From: Burkholderiales bacterium
Lineage (GTDB): Bacteria; Pseudomonadota; Gammaproteobacteria; Burkholderiales; Burkholderiaceae_D
Length of the DNA: 64,000 bases
Assembly: GCA_026399895.1 (NCBI GenBank)
Contig: JAPLQC010000018.1
Coordinates: 816-64,815 of the forward strand
Reading direction: 5' to 3'
Part shown: piece after piece, positions 59,363 through 64,000 of the stretch
How positions within the stretch are numbered: the stretch's first letter is position 1
How the letters are laid out: every line of letters begins with the position of its first letter
The notes under the pieces: model-generated
What the model was told of the DNA's origin: nothing
The model's input: the letters and a program-made list of their open reading frames with translations, nothing else
Database searches by the model: none
Made by a program: the position numbers and the translations under genes

Positions 59363-60391
59363 ATGAGTGTAACGCATCAGAAAAGTTCGTCGAAACATTT
59401 TGATAACGTCGCTGCTTTGCGCGCGCTGCAATTGGCGCGTCAGACACTCGACATCGAGGCCGAGGCCATCCTGGCGCTGAAGGCCCGACTCTCCAACAGT
59501 CCGGATGACGCTTTCGCTCGCGCAGTCGCCCTACTGCTAAGCTGCGGTGGCCGAGTGGTCGTGTCTGGCATGGGTAAATCAGGGCATATCGCCCGCAAGA
59601 TCGCGGCCACGCTGGCATCCACCGGCACACCAGCACTGTTCGTGCACCCCGCCGAGGCGGCGCATGGTGACCTCGGCATGGTGACCGAGGCGGACGCGGT
59701 GATTGTGATTTCCAACTCTGGCGAATCGGAAGAGTTGCTGGCCATCGTACCCGTCATTAAGCGCATCGGCGCCAAGCTGATCTCCATGACCGGTCGGCCT
59801 CAATCAACGCTGGCCACGCTGGCTGACGTACATCTGGATGTTGCCGTCGCGCGCGAAGCCTGTCCGCTCAACCTGGCGCCCACCGCCAGTACCACCGCAA
59901 CGCTCGCCCTGGGTGACGCACTCGCCGTCGCCTTGCTCGATGCGCGCGGGTTTCGTGAAGAAGACTTCGCACGCTCACATCCGGGCGGCGCACTTGGCCG
60001 ACGTTTGCTGACGCATGTGCGTGACGTGATGCGTACCGGCGATGAAATTCCCAGTGTTGGGCCGGACCTGCTGTTGCCGAAAGCGCTGCTTGAGGTCACC
60101 CGCAAGGGCATGGCGATGACGGCGATCGTTGATCAGGATGCCAAGGTGCTCGGCATCTTTACCGATGGTGACTTGCGCCGACTGATCGAGCTTGGCAAAG
60201 ATTTTTCTCGCACCCCCGTACGCGAGGTAATGAATGCAACACCTCGCACGATTAGCCCCGAGCAGCTTGCGGTTGAAGCCGTCGATCTGATGGAATCCTT
60301 CCGTATTAACCAAGTACTGGTGACCGACAGCGACGGCACACTGGTCGGCGCGCTTCACATCCACGATCTGACGCGTGCGAAGGTGATCTGA
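59363..60391 (+). CDS. kdsD: D-arabinose 5-phosphate isomerase (KpsF/GutQ family)
   Basis: GRVVVSGMGKSGHIARKIAATLASTGTPALFVHPAEAAHGDLGM, two CBS domains; adjacent to kdsC. Confidence 0.94.
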   Translation: MSVTHQKSSSKHFDNVAALRALQLARQTLDIEAEAILALKARLSNSPDDAFARAVALLLSCGGRVVVSGMGKSGHIARKIAATLASTGTPALFVHPAEAAHGDLGMVTEADAVIVISNSGESEELLAIVPVIKRIGAKLISMTGRPQSTLATLADVHLDVAVAREACPLNLAPTASTTATLALGDALAVALLDARGFREEDFARSHPGGALGRRLLTHVRDVMRTGDEIPSVGPDLLLPKALLEVTRKGMAMTAIVDQDAKVLGIFTDGDLRRLIELGKDFSRTPVREVMNATPRTISPEQLAVEAVDLMESFRINQVLVTDSDGTLVGALHIHDLTRAKVI

Positions 60392-60930
60392 TGACGACGC
60401 AAGCCCTATCAGTTGCGACCGAACGCGCCAAGCAGGTGCGGCTGATGATTTTCGATGTGGACGGTGTGCTTACTGATGGCGGCTTGCGCTATGGCGCGCA
60501 GGGCGAAACGCTGAAGACCTTTCATGTACTAGACGGTCACGGCATCAAGCTGCTGCAACAGTTCAATGTCACGGTCGCGATCATCAGCGCGCGCGAGTCG
60601 GCGATTGTGGTGAAGCGAGCGGCTGATCTTGGCATCACCATGCTGCGCCAAGGCGTGCATGACAAACGTGCGGCTTTCGAGCAACTACTCGCCGAATTAA
60701 ATCTTGCAGCTGAACAGTGCGGCTATATGGGAGACGACTTGATCGATCTGCCCGTCATGACGCGGGTCGGCTTTTGTGCCAGCGTGCCGAATGCCCATCC
60801 GGAAGTTCGATCACGCGCCCATTGGGTCAGCGATTCACTCGGTGGGTATGGCGCAGCGCGTGAAGTGTGTGATTTCATCTTGCGCGCTCAAGGAAATTAC
60901 GAGGCGGCACTAGCGCCGTATCTGACATGA
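60391..60930 (+). CDS. kdsC: 3-deoxy-D-manno-octulosonate 8-phosphate phosphatase
   Basis: LMIFDVDGVLTDGGLRYG, YMGDDLIDLPVM. Confidence 0.94.
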   Translation: MTTQALSVATERAKQVRLMIFDVDGVLTDGGLRYGAQGETLKTFHVLDGHGIKLLQQFNVTVAIISARESAIVVKRAADLGITMLRQGVHDKRAAFEQLLAELNLAAEQCGYMGDDLIDLPVMTRVGFCASVPNAHPEVRSRAHWVSDSLGGYGAAREVCDFILRAQGNYEAALAPYLT

Positions 60931-61526
60931 TTGACGAGTTTCGTCCACGCAGAGGCGCAGTACTAACGCTGGTATTTATGCTGCTACTCGCCGGCGGCAG
61001 TTTCTGGCTACTGAAGCAAGCACAGCAACCCGAACAAGGCGCCACTCGGCAAGCTGCTCAGGGCCGACCCGACTACACCATGCATCAATTCCGCTACATG
61101 AGCGCGGGTAAGAGTGGCACCTCGGATTATTTGGTCGAAGGCGATGTGCTGTCGCACTACCCCGATAGCAATGAAACCGTCGTACAAGCTTTCCGAATGA
61201 CGCGCTACGATCCGAGCCGACCCACCATGACGCTCACTTCGGACTCTGCTAAATCCAACGCCGACCGTAGTGAATTTCGTCTTTACGACAATGTTGTTCT
61301 GCGACGCCCTGCCGGGGGCAATGGCGATACGCTGATCGTGACCTCCGACTACATGCTCGTACTGACCAAACAAGAGCTTGTCAAAACTGACCGTCCTGTA
61401 CAGGCACAGCAAGGCAGCACGACACTCAAAGGCACTGGCATGATCGCCGATAGCAAGCAACAAACGCTGGCACTTCACAGCGCTGTCAGCGCGACCTACT
61501 TACCACCTGAGCGTGTTCGTCGATGA
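60927..61526 (+). CDS. lptC: LPS export protein LptC
   Basis: N-terminal TM, YTMHQFRYMSAGKSGTSDYLVEGDVLSHYPD; gene order. Confidence 0.88.
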   Translation: MIDEFRPRRGAVLTLVFMLLLAGGSFWLLKQAQQPEQGATRQAAQGRPDYTMHQFRYMSAGKSGTSDYLVEGDVLSHYPDSNETVVQAFRMTRYDPSRPTMTLTSDSAKSNADRSEFRLYDNVVLRRPAGGNGDTLIVTSDYMLVLTKQELVKTDRPVQAQQGSTTLKGTGMIADSKQQTLALHSAVSATYLPPERVRR

Positions 61527-62101
61527 TGCAAATTCACCCATCTGTCCGTCATTACCTGATTGTCTCGACACTGGCTTGTACGCTCGCTGGCTCTGCCATG
61601 GCTGAGCGTGCCGATCGTGAAAAGCCCACCAATATCGAAGCTAATCAGATGCTGTACGATGAATCCAAGCAGCTGAACACATTCATCGGCAATGTTGTGG
61701 TGACGCGTGGCACGCTGGTCATGCACGGTGAGAAGCTGATCTTGAAAAAAGATAGCGCCGGCTACCAGTTCGGAACGCTATTTGCCCCCGCCGGCGGTAT
61801 TGCCACCTTTCGCCAGAAACGGGATGGCGGCAAAGATCTCTGGATGGAAGGCCACGCCGCCGACCGGATTGAATACGATACCAAAAATGAGGTCGCAAAA
61901 CTCTTCAAACGCTCCAAGGTAAAAATGCTGGATGGCAGCAAGGTCACCGACGAAGTCGAAGGTGAGTTCATCTCTTATGACACCCGCACAGAGTTTTACA
62001 CGGCTAACAATACGGTAAGCGGCGAAAGCAAGCCCGGCGCTGGGCGAGTACGTGCCACCATTCAGCCGCGCGAAAAAGAAATAAAAGGCGATGATAAATA
62101 A
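61523..62101 (+). CDS. lptA: LPS transport periplasmic protein LptA
   Basis: [41 protein letters not shown]. Confidence 0.93.
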   Translation: MMQIHPSVRHYLIVSTLACTLAGSAMAERADREKPTNIEANQMLYDESKQLNTFIGNVVVTRGTLVMHGEKLILKKDSAGYQFGTLFAPAGGIATFRQKRDGGKDLWMEGHAADRIEYDTKNEVAKLFKRSKVKMLDGSKVTDEVEGEFISYDTRTEFYTANNTVSGESKPGAGRVRATIQPREKEIKGDDK

Positions 62102-62843
62102 GGCAGACAGCCAACTCCACGTTCGCGGCCTGCAGAAAAGCTACGGCGCGCGGCAGGTCGTCCATAACGTATCGCTCGACCTAGCGAGCGGCGAGGTGGT
62201 TGGGCTGTTGGGTCCGAACGGTGCCGGTAAGACCACCTCCTTCTACATGATTGTTGGTCTGGTGCCGTCCGAGGGAGGACAGATTCTGTTGGACGGTCAG
62301 AGCATCGCCGAACTACCGATTCACCGTCGCGCTCAGCGTGGCCTCTCCTATTTGCCGCAAGAAGCATCGGTGTTTCGCAAGTTGTCGGTGGCAGACAATA
62401 TCCGCGCCGTACTCGAGCTACAGAAAGAGAATGGAAAACCGCTGCCGGATGACGAAGTCGAACAGCGCCTGAATACCCTGTTGGCCGAGCTGCAAATCGA
62501 GATCCTACGCGACAACCCCGCGCTTTCGCTGTCGGGTGGCGAGCGCCGCCGCGTCGAGATCGCTCGTGCATTAGCTACACGACCGCGCTTCATCTTGCTA
62601 GACGAGCCATTCGCTGGGGTCGACCCTATCGCTGTTATCGAGATTCAACGCATCGTTCGCTTTTTGAAAGAACGTGGAATCGGTGTACTCATCACCGACC
62701 ACAATGTGCGAGAGACCTTAGGCATTTGCGATCGTGCCTACATCATCAATCAGGGTTCAGTGCTTGCTTCCGGCAGTCCCGAAGAAATCATCGCAAATGA
62801 ATCCGTACGCCGGGTCTATCTCGGCGAACATTTCCGAATGTAG
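62091..62843 (+). CDS. lptB: LPS export ABC transporter ATP-binding protein
   Basis: [65 protein letters not shown]. Confidence 0.96.
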   Translation: MINKADSQLHVRGLQKSYGARQVVHNVSLDLASGEVVGLLGPNGAGKTTSFYMIVGLVPSEGGQILLDGQSIAELPIHRRAQRGLSYLPQEASVFRKLSVADNIRAVLELQKENGKPLPDDEVEQRLNTLLAELQIEILRDNPALSLSGGERRRVEIARALATRPRFILLDEPFAGVDPIAVIEIQRIVRFLKERGIGVLITDHNVRETLGICDRAYIINQGSVLASGSPEEIIANESVRRVYLGEHFRM

Positions 62844-62855
62844 CCGCCGACAGCG

Positions 62856-64000
62856 ATGAAGCAAACACTTCAGCTCCGCGTTTCACAGCATCTTGCGCTA
62901 ACGCCGCAGTTACAGCAGTCGATACGACTGCTGCAGCTATCGACGCTGGAACTGCATCAGGAGCTTGAGCAAATGCTGAGCGATAACCCACTGCTGGAGC
63001 GCTTGGATGATCCACTCGATCACTCGGTGCGCTTGCTCAGCGATGGTGCGATTAGTACAGCGCCCAGCTCGCCATCCACCAGCACCGAAAGTGATGGCGA
63101 AGCGCGTACTGATGCGCCGGATGAACTGAGTGGCGCCGGCAGCAATGAGGATGCCGCGCCCGCCGGTGATGCTGACTGGAGCTTTGACGATGTTTCGCGT
63201 ACCTCAAAAGCGCCGGAAGACGATAACGCGCGTCCACAGCTTGAAGCTCACGAGACCACGCTGCGCGAACATCTGCTGGAACAGCTTTCCGTCACTGTCG
63301 ATAATCGGCGTGATCGTGCATTGGTCGAGTTGCTAATCGATGCATTGGATGACAACGGCTATCTGGAGGAGTCACTCGGCGAGATTCTCGCGCGCCTTCC
63401 GGAAGAACTCGACATCGAAATGGACGAGTTACTGGTCGCGCTGAAGCTACTGCAAAGTTTCGACCCCGCGGGTGTGGGCGCGCGCGACGCCTCCGAGTGC
63501 CTTGCCATTCAGATACGACGCATGGAGAAAGTGCCCTTCGTCACACGACGGATGGCGCTAACGCTGGTTGAAAATCATCTCGAGCTATTTGCGCAACGCG
63601 AATTCAACAAGTTGAAAAAAATCCTCGACTGCGATGACGAGGATCTGCGCGAGGCGCAGGCCGTAATTCGACGCTGCAACCCGCACCCAGGTGCGGCCTA
63701 CGCGGGCGACGTGTCGGATTATGTGGTTCCGGATGTCATTGTCAAACGCGCAAAGAATGGTTGGCAGGTCAGCCTGAACCGCGAGGTGATGCCGAAGCTA
63801 CGCGTCAACGCCATGTACGCGAATATCCTGAAGCAGAGCAAAGGTGAAGGCTCGCTATCGTCACAACTGCAGGAAGCCAAGTGGCTTATCAAAAATATGC
63901 GGCAACGTTTCGACACGATCCTGCGAGTATCCGAGGCGATCGTCGACCGTCAGCGTAATTTTTTCTCGCACGGCGAAGTCGCAATGCGACCCCTTGTGCT
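62856..64000 (+). CDS. rpoN: RNA polymerase sigma-54 factor (partial, runs off window)
   Basis: Open frame to 64000: [48 protein letters not shown]...; [28 protein letters not shown]. Absent from ORF track because no stop in window. Confidence 0.95.
   Translation, partial: [381 protein letters not shown]

Overview
This 64 kb window is mostly a gene-dense housekeeping chromosome segment. Gene content and order look betaproteobacterial, Burkholderiales-like. Identifications come from reading the translated ORFs and motifs; no database search was run. Main blocks: (i) the left edge is the leader of an rRNA operon transcribed leftward, with two tandem promoters and a boxA-like site, the 16S gene presumably lying just outside; (ii) mltA-apaG-rpe and a trpEGDC cluster preceded by a Trp-rich leader ORF; (iii) mnmC, hemA-prfA-dsbB-prmC-grxD-ubiX; (iv) cstA plus its small partner, tRNA-Thr(UGU), sspBA, petABC (bc1 complex); (v) nif3/htrA, tatABC, a his operon, murA, an ABC-2 exporter and the mla lipid-transport operon; (vi) a capA-like pair, gltBD, a RayT-like transposase, ssb, an MFS gene, uvrA; (vii) a CPA2 antiporter and kdsD-kdsC-lptCAB-rpoN (rpoN runs off the right edge and is missing from the ORF track). 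I found no CRISPR array, prophage or obvious defence island. The observations most worth checking are: out-of-frame internal deletions in hisB (about 10 nt missing) and mlaD (about 130 nt missing) inside otherwise intact operons; the candidate trp leader peptide (W-L-W-R-R-W); a 113-bp inverted-repeat-bounded element between hisH and hisA; an OmpR-type regulator beside hemA that lacks the phosphoacceptor Asp; and a RayT-like protein with a degenerate HUH motif next to REP-like repeats.
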